A stretch of 64,000 bases of DNA, from the NCBI GenBank assembly GCA_029204225.1, contig CM055096.1, positions 6,510,316 to 6,574,315 of the forward strand. The letters run 5' to 3'. Below are positions 11,165-22,966 of this stretch, piece by piece. This DNA is from Diphasiastrum complanatum (taxonomy: Eukaryota; Streptophyta; Lycopodiopsida; Lycopodiales; Lycopodiaceae). Position numbers and translations under genes: made by a program. Under the pieces are notes generated by a model that was given only the letters and a program-made list of their open reading frames with translations, was not told where the DNA came from and made no database searches. The first letter of the stretch is position 1, and every line of letters begins with the position of its first letter.

Positions 11165-11420
11165 GTACACATCCTAGAAAGAAATCTGTACTATTATTGA
11201 TGAATCTGTTGATAAGTGGGGTGGGAATCAATGGAGGTCAGCGGAACAGACTCGAGATATGTGTTTCTGTTTAAGTCAGTATACCATCTATTATTTTGAG
11301 GTCGATTCTGACCTCTGCTCATACATTTTTTTCAGATCATAAAAAGATTATATGCTAGATTGTTACCAGCTCATAGATGCTAGATTATATACCTCGGCTC
11401 ATAAACTTTTACATAAATGT
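11165..11420. repeat. Rearranged fragment of the inverted-end repeat, copy D
   Basis: The right-end part (CATCCTAGAAAGAAATCTGT to ACAGACTCGAGATATG) precedes the left-end part (ATACCATCTATTATTTTGAG to CATAAATGTTTATCTC). The order is thus swapped relative to copies A and C, consistent with two adjacent partial copies. Confidence 0.55.
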
Positions 11421-11700
11421 TTATCTCGTGGGATAGTATTTCAATGGACTTTGTAGTTGGTTTACCGAGGACGAATAAACAGAATGACACAATTTGGGTC
11501 ATAGTTGATCGGTTAACAAAATTGGCTACGTTTATTTTGGTAAAGACTACAATCAAAGCGTCTGATTTAGCTCAAGTGTTTGTTGAACGTTTGTTTAGGT
11601 TATATGGGTTCCCATCTAACATTGTTAGTGATTGGGATCCTAAGTTTACAGGCCAATTTTGGACAACAATGTTTGAAAAGCTTGAGACCTCTTTAAGTAT
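11417..11700 (+). pseudogene. Ty3/gypsy integrase fragment
   Basis: An open stretch encodes part of a Ty3/gypsy integrase core: WDSISMDFVVGLPRTNKQND, then IWVIVDRLTKLATF, then LYGFPSNIVSDWDPKFTGQFW. It contains two of the three catalytic acidic positions (MDF and VSDWDPKF, usually SDRDPKF). The glutamate region is missing because homology stops near 11700. The fragment abuts repeat copy D, with no LTRs nearby. Confidence 0.85.
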
Positions 11701-11879
11701 GCGCTCGACTGATCATGCACCTCCTGCCTCGCTGCTTGTTTGCCTTTATCTGGGCTAGAACTTTCAAGTGCAGCATCGAGTGTGGGTGGCATTGGAATTA
11801 CCACCAGGGCTGGTTGGGGTTGTTGTTCCATGTGGTGTTGGCACGCCTCAAGGGCGCTCTTTGTTGTAGATGCACGTTT

Positions 11880-13008
<1,129 letters not shown>

Positions 13009-13087
13009 TGATATTTTTTTCTTACTATTTTTGAGACTCCCATTGGTTGTCTGCGGTATTTATCCCTCGTATTCCATTGCACCCATT

Positions 13088-13706
13088 ATGTCAGATACTA
13101 GATTCCCTAGTCAGAGGTCAGGCCATAGTCGTGGGTCATCCCGCTTTTTCTCTATGAGCAAGAGTGAGCTCATTAGCTACCTTGATCAGTTGCCTTCCTC
13201 GCAGCATGAGAGGGTCTTACAACACTTGAGGGCTCATAGCTCCTCTCGATTGATTGAGTACACATCATCAACCGAGGAGATTCAGTCCACTCCTTGTGTA
13301 GACTAGTCACATGTTTTCCCTTCCCGTGAGAGTCACTCTGACAAGGGTTGCACCTCCACCCATGGCACTATTGCTAGTGCTTCCTCCCGACACTCTCGGG
13401 AGAGGAGGAGCCGCCTCGATGTCTCTTGTTGTGGAGGATGTGGCGATAACCCTGATTTCCTCTATGTGGTCATGAGTCTTGCACATCCGCGTAGCACATC
13501 TTGTCATGAGGAGTCTCTACTTTGAAGATACACTGACTTAGGAGACAACACATACGTCAAACGATACTGCAAGGAGATACAGTGAAAGCTGAGAGAGACA
13601 GGCCTTCCCATGTGGAGAAAGAGGACTGGAAGTATGCAAAGAAAGAGTATTGAGATGATCCAAAACGCTTCAGACAACAACGAGAGGCAGCCAGAGTCCG
13701 ACTAGA
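13088..13706 (+). pseudogene. Ptta/En/Spm-type transposase-like gene, copy B, 5' part
   Basis: An ATG at 13088 opens a frame of 72 codons (MSDTRFPSQRSGHSRGSSRF, then MSKSELISYLDQLPSSQHER) that ends at a TAG at 13304. The same three frames continue with pieces matching pseudogene A: ASASSRHSRERRSR near 13376, then EKEDWKYAKKEY (near 13617) and RFRQQREAARVRL (near 13670). At 13706 the coding sequence is cut by copia element 2 and resumes at 25041 (ETTRASHLGNGGK). In-frame stops (13304 and near 13652) show that it was already decayed or has decayed since. Transposase_24 membership is inferred from motif order. Confidence 0.6.
13702..13706 (+). repeat. Left target-site duplication of element 2 (CTAGA)
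   Basis: CTAGA lies immediately before the LTR start TGTTGG and recurs at 25041-25045 right after the LTR end CCAACA. A 5-bp duplication is the normal length for Ty1/copia integration. Confidence 0.9.
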
Positions 13707-14722
13707 TGTTGGATTTATCTCCTCTACTCTCCTAAATCCTATGTTAATCTGCCTCCATTCATGCTGCTGCATTTTTATTCTTATTGTTGCACAGTCTGCA
13801 TATTTGAACTGTTTGTCGCTGTGTCTACATAAATACAAGTAAATTTCCAAAGGCGAAAAATTCGAAAAACGTGACAGTGTGTTTTTACACACGTTTTATG
13901 GCCAGCGAAAAATGCGATATTGATTTACAAATGACGACGGTGCCCTACAAATGCCGAAGGTGAAGATAACTTACAAATGATTTTTTAAGGCATTGGACGG
14001 AGTGTCGCAATTTTCACATTTTCACCAGCATGAATTTTAGCGAAGCCAGACATCGCGGCCTCCTCACGCTCGTTTGATGCACTGTGCAATCAAATTTGAC
14101 AACAACAATAGCCACCCACAATCTCCCACAGACAACACAACCACTTTCCTACCTTTTTTATCTGCACACCTGTAAAACTTATGTATATATTGAATACCAT
14201 CTGAGTATTCAGATAATGGAAGATAGAACGAAACATGACTTATAATTCAGAGACAGACATTGTAGATGCCTTTGCGCATTGATTTTTTTTGTCAGATAGA
14301 TTGTCAGTAATAGGTTCATCACCTTTATAGATTGTGATTAGCTTTGTGAGGCACGCGATTATTGACTTGTATATTTTGTTATACTTAATGCTCACCTGCA
14401 TTATTGACTTGTATATTTCGTTATACTTAATCTAATTACAGCTCTGTTTGGTTCTGCGTGCAGATTTATGTCAATACTGCAATGCTTTTCTACGTTTTAT
14501 CTAGCTTTCTAATTGCTTGGTCTGGCTGTCTGCTCTTCGCGACTGATTATTAGTCTAGCTAATCGCGACTAATTATTAGTCTAGCTCTTCACGTTTGTCT
14601 AGCTGTTCGCGACTAATATTTTGTCTAACTGTTCACGACAAATTATTTGTCTGATGTTTCGATGCTTAATGTTTGGTTACACAATCACTATAGTGCTAAC
14701 GATTTCAAAGTTAGTTATTATG
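13707..14722 (+). repeat. 5' LTR of element 2, truncated at its 3' end
   Basis: The LTR runs from TGTTGGATTT to GATTTCAAAGTTAGT and then joins directly to gag sequence. The last ~240 bp present in the 3' LTR (24799-25040) are absent here, as is a primer-binding site. It contains the uninterrupted site TATAGTGCTAACGATTTCAA near 14691, which is the pre-insertion state of the site where element 3 sits in the 3' LTR. Confidence 0.88.
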
Positions 14723-17404
14723 AGGGAGAAACCCGAAGCTGATGATGCAGCGATATCCAGATGGAAGTTGAAGGATGGCAAAGCATTTGCGCTAATCATC
14801 CTCAACATTTCGGATACTCAGATCGGCCATGTGTCCGAAGCTCAGACTTCCAAAGAATTCTGGAACATCTATCAGAAGCTTTCAATTGCTTCAGAATCTT
14901 CAACGAACGTGCAAAAAAAGAGACTGGAAGGACGATCAAGGCCCTGAGGTCTAACAATGGTGGAGAATACTTCTGTACTAAATTTAAGGAGTACTGCCAG
15001 AGCCAAGGCATTGAACAACAATTCATCACTCCTTATAGTCCTCAGTCAAATGGCTTGGCCGTGAGGAAGAACCGTACTCTGGTTGAATCAGCTAAATGTA
15101 TGCTGGTGCATGCATCACTACCCAAGAGTTTCTGGACTGAAGCTATCTCCACTACAGTTTACGTCCTAAACAGATGTTCAACCAAGGCTCTTAGGCAAAA
15201 CACTCCATGAGGTGTAGACAGACTCTAAGCCTTCTATGAAAAGCCTACGAGTGCTCGGATGCATTGCTTACGTGCAGATCCCGAAAGAGACAAGGAAGAA
15301 ATTCGACTTCCAAGGTCTCAAGACCATCCTGATTGGTTATACTTTATCTGATAACACATACGAGCTGTATGATCTCGAGACCCAACAAATCTTGTATAGC
15401 CGAGATATTGTCTTTATCAAGGATCAATTCATTGACATCAAAGGCAAAAATATTGTTCAAGGAGAACCTTCATTGCCTGCCATTAACACGACAATCTGAG
15501 CTTCAGGCTCAAGCGTGTCCATCGCCAATCCACTATTTGATAGCGAGTAAGACGAAGATGTTGCTGCTACCCAGCAACAAGTCCCAGGAGTGGCTCATCA
15601 GTCAATTCCTCCCCGAAGATCAAGCCGAGTGTGCACACAGCCCACAAGGTATACTCATGAGTCTGCTTGTCTCTTGATACAGGAACCGACAACAATCAAA
15701 GAGGCACTTAGCCAACCAGACTCTGATCTCTAGAGAGAAGCCATGGACAGAGAGTATTCCTCTCTGATCAAGAACCAGACATGGTCATTAGTCGAGGCTC
15801 CTACTGGCTACAATATCATTGATTACAAATGGATCTTTAAGATCAAGTACAATGCCAATGGAGTGATTGATCGAAAGCAAGACTGGTAGCATGAGGATTC
15901 ACTCAGATTCCCAATGTTGACTACAGTGAGACTTTTAGTCTAGTATTCAAGCATTCATCAATCCGAGTCCTCCTATCATATGTTGCAGTAGTCGACCTTG
16001 AAGTGCATCAACTTGATGTGCAAACAGCTTATCTGAATGGAGTTATAGAAGAAGACATCTATATGATCCAGCCCAAAGGATATATTCTGGAAGGTATGAA
16101 CAATCATGTCTATAAGCTCCACAAGGCACTTTACGGCTTGAAACAATTTGCTAGAGCTTGGTTTTAGAGGATCAACACATTCCTCATTGAACAAGGTTTC
16201 CAACCAAGCACTGCTGATTGCAACATCTATTCCAAGTCGATGCATCAATCCTTCCTTATCATCACCTTATATGTGGATGATACGTTGCTTTTAAACAACA
16301 ATACCAATTTGGCTAAGGATTCTAAATAGATGTTGTTTTCTGAGTTCGACATGACTGATCTGGGTAAAGCTCACTTCTGTCTGGGCATTCAAATCCACAG
16401 AGACAGAGCGAGATGACTGATTTATATTACTCAACAAAGGTATCTTCACAATGTTCTTAACAGATATAATCCGATGAACTGTAGGTTAGCTCACTCACCG
16501 ATGAATCCAAGCCTGCGTTTGTCAAAGGACCAATGTCCCCAAACCAAGCCAGAAGAGGAGCAGATGAGAGAGTATCCTTATTGATCGATACTTGGATCTC
16601 TCATGTACGCAATGGTCTATACAAGACTTGACATCTCTTTTGTAGTAAGCTCACTCAACCAATATATGGCTAATCCTAGGATTACCCATTGGAAGGCTCT
16701 CATAAGAGTCATGAGGTATATTCGAGCTACCATGGACCAGTGCATCTACTATGGAGAAGTCAACAATGACAATCTCCAACTGCATCTACTATGGAGAAGT
16801 CAACAATGACAATCTCCAACAACTCAGTGGAAGGCTCTCATAAGAGTCATGAGATATATTGGAACTACCATGGACCAGTGCATATGTTATGGAGAAGTCA
16901 ACAATGACAATCTCCATCAGCTCAGTGGATACTCTGATGCAATCTGGGGAGGAGATGTAGACAATCGTAAATCCACATCTAGATTTACATTCTTCTTCAA
17001 CGGTGGTCCTATCTCATGGAACAGTCGTAAGCAAACCTCTATCGCTCTTTTATCTACATAAGAAGAATACATAGCTGCTTCTCAATCTATCAAAGAAGCA
17101 TTTTGGTTGAAAAATTTATTATCAGACATTAGTTTGAATCAATATAGCCCTACAATTATATTTTGTGATAATCAGAGTGCTATTGCCTTATCAGCCAACC
17201 CTAGATTTCACTCTAGGAGTAAGCATATTGAAATCCGATATCACTATATTAGGGGCAAGGTTCTCAACAAGGAGGTAAGCTTAACTTACTGTAGAATGCA
17301 GGACATGGTTGCAGATATATTTACAAAGGCATTAAGTGTTAATGCACACAACAAGTTTTGTGCATTGCTTAGTTTGAAGATCAAGGCATTCACGGATCCA
17401 GATT
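14723..17404 (+). pseudogene. gag-pol relic of copia element 2
   Basis: A gag fragment (ISRWKLKDGKAFALIILNIS near 14755) joins directly to the integrase core. The integrase has ALRSNNGGEYFCTKFKEYC near 14943, where the expected Asp of SDNGGEY is Asn, and PYSPQSNGLAVRKNRTL near 15031, where the expected Glu of VERKNRT is replaced. Reverse transcriptase follows with many stops (YVDDTLL near 16270), then RNase H (SKHIEIRYHYIRGKV near 17218). Two of three integrase catalytic residues appear lost. At 16739-16820 a 40-bp segment is tandemly duplicated, and a longer segment of about 140 bp around it repeats as well. It ends with AAGGGGGGG before the 3' LTR. Confidence 0.9.
16739..16930 (+). repeat. 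Tandem duplications inside the RNase H region
   Basis: CTGCATCTACTATGGAGAAG is repeated 40 bp apart (near 16740 and 16780). GGAAGGCTCTCATAAGAGTC recurs at 16690 and 16830 with its downstream block. Neither duplication is present at the matching place in element 1 (350-450). Confidence 0.8.
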
Positions 17405-17413
17405 AAGGGGGGG

Positions 17414-18358
17414 TGTTGGATTTATCTCCTCTACTCTCCTTAATCCAATGTTAATCTACCTCCATTCATGTTGCTGCATTTTTACTCGTGTTGTCGCATA
17501 GTCTGTATATTTGAAATGTTTGTCGCTGTAGTCTACATAAATACAAGTAAATTTTCACAGGCGAAAAATGCCACACTGTGTTTTTACATGCGTTTTATGA
17601 CAGACGAAAAAATACGACACTGCCCTACAAATGACGACAGTGTCCTACAAATGCCGAAGGTGCCCTTATAGAAAAGCGAAGGTACCTTACAAATGATTTT
17701 CTAAGGCTTTGGATAGAGTGTCACAATTTTTGCATTTTCTCCAGCATGAATTTTAGCGAAGCCAGACGTCACAGCCTCCTCATGCTCATTCTATGTACTG
17801 TGCAATCAGATTTGACAACAACAGCAGCCACCCACGATCTCCCACAGGCAGCACAACCACTTTCGTACCTTCTTCATCTACACATTTGTAAAACTTATGT
17901 ATATATTGAATACCATCTGAGTATTCAGATAACAGAAGATAGAACGAAACATGACTTGTAATTCAGAGATAGATATTGTAGATGCCTTTTCGCATTGATT
18001 CTTTTTGTCAAATAGATTGTCAGTAATAGGTTCATCACCTTTACAGATTGTGATTAGCTTTGTGAGGCACGCGGGTACGTCCGCTATGGTTTTGTGCCCA
18101 CCTGCATTATTGACTTGTATATTTAGTTATACTTAATCTGATTACAGTTCTGTTTGGTTCTACATTCAAATTTGTGTCAATACTGCAATGATTTTCTACA
18201 TTCTGTCGGCTTTCTAATTGCTTAGTCTGGCTATCTGCTCTTCGCAACTGATTATTAGTCTAGCTCTTTGCGACTAATAATTTGTCTAGTTGTTCATGAC
18301 AAATTATTTGTCTGATGTTTTGATGCTTAATAATTGGCTACGTAATCACTATAGTGCT
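17414..18358 (+). repeat. 3' LTR of element 2, first part
   Basis: The LTR begins TGTTGGATTTATCTCC after the polypurine tract and runs to GTGCT at 18354-18358, where element 3 is inserted. The LTR continues at 24799. Together the two parts make about 1187 bp. Confidence 0.9.
18354..18358 (+). repeat. Target-site duplication of element 3 (GTGCT, left)
   Basis: GTGCT precedes the LTR start and recurs at 24794-24798. Confidence 0.95.
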
Positions 18359-19013
18359 TGTGAAAAATACAGATCCTAAGTGGATCTAAACTCCAAGATC
18401 ATTGGCTTGAATGCTTGCACTCCAAACTACATAAGCTAGGAATTGGCAACACATTCTATGCTACCTAGAATGCAAAGAACTTGATCAAAAAGCATTTATC
18501 ACAAATGGAAACTTCCATAAACATCAAGTGCGGCCCAAAATAGCATTATACAGTCCATAATACATCAGCCTACCACTTTTGGAAAGCACCTAAGATCATA
18601 CACAATAGCTTGAAGACAATACACACAACAATGCTCTCAATGGAGGAAGAAACAATGACAATGATCTATTGATCTCAATGAAGCATACAAAAGGTTTCTC
18701 CAACCTGTTCTCCACGACTTCCCTACTATTTATGGATGAGGAAGATGACTCTCTCTCCTCTCTCTAGAAGGTACTTGACCCTAGATATTCCCTATATAGG
18801 AAAAATAGCTAAAAATGGCTTATATGACCAAAATACATCAAAATGGTCTCATTTTGAAGGGTATGAAGTTTGACACTTCATCATACTGAAAAAATACAGT
18901 AAATAAAAACATTGTGGCCTGGTTCACACGTGTGAAACTCCAGAACCAAAACTATTTACAATTTTAGCCAATTTAGGCCTCAAACTAGCTAGGAAATGTT
19001 GACAATTTTCACA
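18359..19013 (-). repeat. 3' LTR of element 3 (left on plus strand)
   Basis: This is a 655-bp LTR. The last five bases before the internal region overlap the pol stop codon (19009-19011). It contains the 14-bp perfect palindrome TTCACACGTGTGAA at 18923-18936 and the palindrome CCTATATAGG at 18791-18800. Confidence 0.97.
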
Positions 19014-22000
19014 CTCCCTCTTCAACATTGGATGCTAGTTTCAACATAGTCTTTGAGAACATTCCAAGATTAGATCTATGCATTAAATATAGGTCCTTTC
19101 CCAATGGTTTGGTGAAGATATCAGCCACACACTCCTTTGAAGAGACATGTTGAAGCTCCACCTCTTTGGCAATGACTTGATCTCTCACAAAATGGTGAGC
19201 AATCTCAATGTGCTTGCTCCTTGCATGAAAAACAGGATTGCTTGCCAAGCTTTGGGCTGAAAGGTTATCACAAAGTATGATTGGAGTCTTCTCTGGTTCC
19301 AGCAAGTGAAGATCCAATAACATCCTCTTGATCCAAAGAATCTCCTTGGTGCATGTTGTTAATGCCTTGTACTCGGCTTCGGTGGAAGATAGAGAGATAG
19401 TTGGTTGCTTCTTTGATAGCCATGAGACCACTCCATCTCCAAGATAGATTGCAAAGGCACTTGTTGACTTCCTATCCATTTGATCACCTGCAAAATCTGA
19501 ATCTGAAAATCCACAAAGGTTAGGTGTAGTACCTCCATACAAGATGCCAAAATCTCTAGATCCCGAGATGTATCTAAGTACTCTCTTTCCTAGCTTCCAA
19601 TGAGCCTCACTAGGATCTTGCATAAATTGACTTAGTTTACCAACCACAAAGCTTAGATCAGGTCTTGTGATGGTTAACCATATAAGAGATCCTATTAGCT
19701 TTCTATAGAGAGTAATGTCCTTGAAGGATCTTTCATTACTTCTTGTAGTTAGCTTTACATTTGATTCCATAGGAGTAGAAACAACTTTACAATCTTCCAT
19801 ATGAAACCTTTTTAGAATAGAGTTAACATACTTTTCTTGACATATGAATGTAGATTTAGAAGTTCTAATAATCTCTATTCCTAAGATATAATGAAGTTTA
19901 CCAAGATCTTGAATTTCAAACTCTCTTTTGAGTGCCATCTTGATTTCATCTATATCTAGATTGTTACCACCACTTAAGATAATGTCATCAACATAGATCA
20001 AAAGTAAAGTGATATCATTTTCATTCAATCTAAAGTAGAGAGAATGATCATACTCACTCATAACAAAGTTTTGAGAAAGTAAGAAGGAATTGAGCTTAGC
20101 ATACCAACTCCTTGGTGCTTGCTTTAGCCCATACAAACTCTTTTGGAGATAGCACACATGATTAGGCTCATCATGTGAAACATAGCCCTCGGGTTGCTCC
20201 ATGTAAATATCTTCTTCAAGATCACCATTCAAGAAGGCATTAGTAACATCCATTTGCCACATATCCCAATCATAAAGAGTTGCAAGAGAGATTAGGATTC
20301 GAATAGTTACCATCTTTGCCACGGGTGCAAAGGTCTCATCATAGTCAATACCATATTCTTGAGCATACCCCTTTGCCACCAACCTTGCCTTGTACTTGTT
20401 GATTGATCCATCTTGATTTGTCTTGATCTTGAAGATCCACTTACAACCAATTGCCTTCTTGTCCTTTGGAAGCTTTACCAACCTCCATGTGTTGCTTTTG
20501 ATGAGTGCTTGATGCTCATGATCCATGGCTTGGATCCATTCCTTCTTTTGAATTGCTTCACCTACACAAGTTGGTTCATCAAAAGAGGTAAGAAAAGCAA
20601 AGTTAGAGTTGTCCACCACTTGCTTTCCTTTTTCATCATAGGTTAGCCTTGATGGCTTAGACCTTTGCCTTTGAGTCTTCCTTGAAGTTTGCTTTGGAGT
20701 GGCATCTCCATCTTCATCCAAGACATCTTGCACATCATGATGATTAGTAGGCACATCAACATCAACATCAACAACATTGGAAACATTCTCTTCATGAAAG
20801 ATGACATCCCTACTTATGACAACTTTCTTTGTAGAAGGAATGTACACTTTGTAAGCCTTGCTTACTTCACTATAGCCAACAAACACACCCTTCTTTGATG
20901 AAGGATCTTCTTTAGTTCTATCATCAAGTGTGATATTGACAAAACATGTACATCCAAAGATCCTACAATGCTTGACACTCGGCCTTCTACCATAAAGAAC
21001 CTCATGAGGAGTTTTACCATCCAAGGAAGCACTTGTCCATCTATTACATAGATAGTTAGCACATGCTAAAGCTTCCCCCCAAAAAGACTTAGCAAGATTA
21101 GCATGTAGTCTCATTGCCTTGGCACATTCACAAAGGGTTCTATTCTTCCTCTCGGCCACTCCATTCTGTTGTGGAGTCCTAGGACTAGACATCTCCCTCT
21201 TAATCCCATGTGCTATACAAAAGTCTTTGAACCTATTTGAGGTGTATTCCCCTCCATTATCAGATCTTAAGCATTTGATCTTTGTATTGAATTGGTTTTC
21301 CATTTCATTCTTGAACTTGACAAATGCAGCAAACACTTCATCCTTACTTTTAAGAAGATAGATCCAAGTATACCTACTAAAGTCATCAATGAAAGTTGCA
21401 TACATCTTTGCCCCACCATTGCTAGTTGTACTAGAAGAATGAATATCAGAATGCACAAGTTGAAAAGCTTCTTTAGATCTAGAAGTAGATCTAGAATAAG
21501 CAAGTCTATGAGATTTGGACAAGGCACAATGTTCACAAACACTATTGTTTGCAACAAGACTTTTAGGGAGACCAAGAACAAGCTCTTTCTTTGCCATTAC
21601 CTCCAAAGATTTGAAGTTGGGATGGCCCAACCTCTTGTGCCAAACTTCTTGGTTTGTCAATTGCTCCCTAGCCATACATCCTTCATGATTAGAGATCACA
21701 CATGCATCAAGCTTGAAAAGTTTACCATGCCTCCTACCTTGAGCAATCAAGGATCCACATTTACTTATCAAACATGCATCTCCAATGAACTCCACATCAA
21801 GTCCTTTGTCAATCATTTGACTTACACTAAGCAAATTCTTAGTGATTGAAGGAATGTACAAAACATTTTCAAGATTTGCTTTCCTATTTGTTGAAAGGGA
21901 AATAGGAATAGTGCCTATGCCTTTGATGTCACATTGACCATCATTTGCAGTGTAGATGATGTTACCTTCTCCCTCATAAGACAATAAGGATGTAAAGTAT

Positions 22001-22494
22001 TCCTTATGTCTTGTCATGTGAGATGAGGCTCCACTATCAATCCACCAAGGATCATTATCATCTATGTTGGCTAACAAACTTGAAGTCATAACAAGTGATT
22101 CACATGTGTTATGTTCTTCCTCATCTATTGTAAGATTTCCTTGCCTCTCTCCTTGCTCTCTTTTCTTCTTATAACATTCATTTGCAAAATGACCTTTTAT
22201 CCCACAATAAAAGCACTTGAACTTTGACTTATTGTTCTTAGTAGAAGAGGAAGAGGAAGAGTGATCATCATGATCAAAGTTACCACCTTTGGACCATTTC
22301 CCTTTGCCTTTACCTTTGCCCTTGAATTTGCCTTTTGTGAAGAAAGCCTCTTCACCTCCACCTTGCAAGGATGCACCATCAAGCTTTGATTGCAACCTAT
22401 GTTCTTCAGCCAATAAGATTTCTTGCAAGTCAACCACACTTGGCAAGACTCTTTGAATGACAAAACTTTGCACAAGGTTAGCATGTTCATTCAT
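19009..22494 (-). CDS. Copia element 3 pol polyprotein
   Basis: This intact polyprotein has 1161 codons. Domains in order are the C-terminal end of gag with a Lys/Gly-rich stretch (about 53-70) and a CCHC zinc knuckle at residues 94-107 (CFYCGIKGHFANEC). The aspartic protease follows with its active site (WIDSGASSHM, Asp153). The integrase has an HHCC finger (VWHKRLGH ... CEHC) and core (LVHSDI, LRSDNGGEY, AERKNRT). Reverse transcriptase (WQMDVTNAFLNGDL, YVDDIILSG) and RNase H (STEAEYKAL, SKHIEIAHHFVRD, VADIFTKPLGKD) complete it. All catalytic motifs are present. The stop codon TGA lies at the junction with the LTR, and the polypurine tract encodes the last codons. The first ATG at 22494 overlaps the gag stop by 8 bp. 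Length and order fit autonomous plant copia elements. Confidence 0.96.
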   Translation of the reverse strand: MNEHANLVQSFVIQRVLPSVVDLQEILLAEEHRLQSKLDGASLQGGGEEAFFTKGKFKGKGKGKGKWSKGGNFDHDDHSSSSSSTKNNKSKFKCFYCGIKGHFANECYKKKREQGERQGNLTIDEEEHNTCESLVMTSSLLANIDDNDPWWIDSGASSHMTRHKEYFTSLLSYEGEGNIIYTANDGQCDIKGIGTIPISLSTNRKANLENVLYIPSITKNLLSVSQMIDKGLDVEFIGDACLISKCGSLIAQGRRHGKLFKLDACVISNHEGCMAREQLTNQEVWHKRLGHPNFKSLEVMAKKELVLGLPKSLVANNSVCEHCALSKSHRLAYSRSTSRSKEAFQLVHSDIHSSSTTSNGGAKMYATFIDDFSRYTWIYLLKSKDEVFAAFVKFKNEMENQFNTKIKCLRSDNGGEYTSNRFKDFCIAHGIKREMSSPRTPQQNGVAERKNRTLCECAKAMRLHANLAKSFWGEALACANYLCNRWTSASLDGKTPHEVLYGRRPSVKHCRIFGCTCFVNITLDDRTKEDPSSKKGVFVGYSEVSKAYKVYIPSTKKVVISRDVIFHEENVSNVVDVDVDVPTNHHDVQDVLDEDGDATPKQTSRKTQRQRSKPSRLTYDEKGKQVVDNSNFAFLTSFDEPTCVGEAIQKKEWIQAMDHEHQALIKSNTWRLVKLPKDKKAIGCKWIFKIKTNQDGSINKYKARLVAKGYAQEYGIDYDETFAPVAKMVTIRILISLATLYDWDMWQMDVTNAFLNGDLEEDIYMEQPEGYVSHDEPNHVCYLQKSLYGLKQAPRSWYAKLNSFLLSQNFVMSEYDHSLYFRLNENDITLLLIYVDDIILSGGNNLDIDEIKMALKREFEIQDLGKLHYILGIEIIRTSKSTFICQEKYVNSILKRFHMEDCKVVSTPMESNVKLTTRSNERSFKDITLYRKLIGSLIWLTITRPDLSFVVGKLSQFMQDPSEAHWKLGKRVLRYISGSRDFGILYGGTTPNLCGFSDSDFAGDQMDRKSTSAFAIYLGDGVVSWLSKKQPTISLSSTEAEYKALTTCTKEILWIKRMLLDLHLLEPEKTPIILCDNLSAQSLASNPVFHARSKHIEIAHHFVRDQVIAKEVELQHVSSKECVADIFTKPLGKDLYLMHRSNLGMFSKTMLKLASNVEEGV
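19014..19023 (-). other. Polypurine tract of element 3
   Basis: On the minus strand GAAGAGGGAG lies immediately before the LTR start TGTGAAAATT. This is the standard site for second-strand priming. Confidence 0.88.
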
Positions 22495-22966
22495 TTAGCA
22501 AACCATTCAACATAACTTGGACTATTTCACCATCTTTTATGTTCTCATTAATGCATGCTAAATCATCACTTAGGGACTTAACTCTCAAGATAAATGCATG
22601 AGCACTTTCACCCTCTCTTTGCCTACTAGAAAATATTTGTCTCCTTAGGGTCAATACCCTAGATGTGGACTTTGATTCAAAGAGCTTCTTTAAGGCATTC
22701 CATGCCTCACTTGCACTTTGACACTTTCCAACTTCCTTGAGAAGTTCATTTGTAACATTCATTTTAATGATATGAAGAGCCCTTTTGGCCTTCTTATCAA
22801 ACCTTTGTTGCTCTTGAAGTGTGAGAGGTCTCTCTTCAATTTCTGCAACTATGTCCATGAGTTCATTCAACTCAAGTAAGGACTCCATCCTCACTTTCCA
22901 AGTAGAGTAGTTTGATGAACTCAACCTTTCACTAGACTCTAGCATGATCCCACCATTGGAAGCCAT
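22487..22966 (-). CDS. Copia element 3 gag (N-terminal capsid part)
   Basis: This 159-aa frame starts MASNGGIMLESSERLSSSNY and has the typical copia gag opening, including NYSTWKVRMESLL. It is helical, continues with SASEAWNALKKLFESKS near residue 84, and ends at MLNGLLNE. The zinc knuckle normally found downstream in the same gag is instead in the next frame (pol, residues 94-107). The capsid domain seems to continue smoothly into the pol frame (HANLVQSFVIQRVLPS), so the frame change falls inside the capsid domain. Either a +1 shift, stop-start reinitiation at ATGAATGA, or a one-base indel in this copy explains it. Confidence 0.92.
   Translation of the reverse strand: MASNGGIMLESSERLSSSNYSTWKVRMESLLELNELMDIVAEIEERPLTLQEQQRFDKKAKRALHIIKMNVTNELLKEVGKCQSASEAWNALKKLFESKSTSRVLTLRRQIFSSRQREGESAHAFILRVKSLSDDLACINENIKDGEIVQVMLNGLLNE

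Larger units (their letters stand above)
9100..11165 (+). repeat. Array of ~0.5-kb units carrying GA/CT tracts
   Basis: Three successive units share, in order, TCATAATTTATGTGTTGTTT, a dinucleotide tract, AAGGTGTGTAGCCCTTGTTT (9293, 9822, 10329), and GGTTTTAGGGTTTAGGG (9489, 10018, 10529). A fourth copy of the AAGGTGTGTAGCC block is at 11107. The unit period is roughly 510-530 bp. No protein is encoded; open frames here are translations of the dinucleotide runs. Related copies continue at 11.9-12.9 kb. Confidence 0.85.

Noticed and set aside
20413-21849. Plus-strand frames of up to 185 codons opposite the element 3 pol
   Set aside because: They are antisense shadows of a well-supported polyprotein with no domain of their own.
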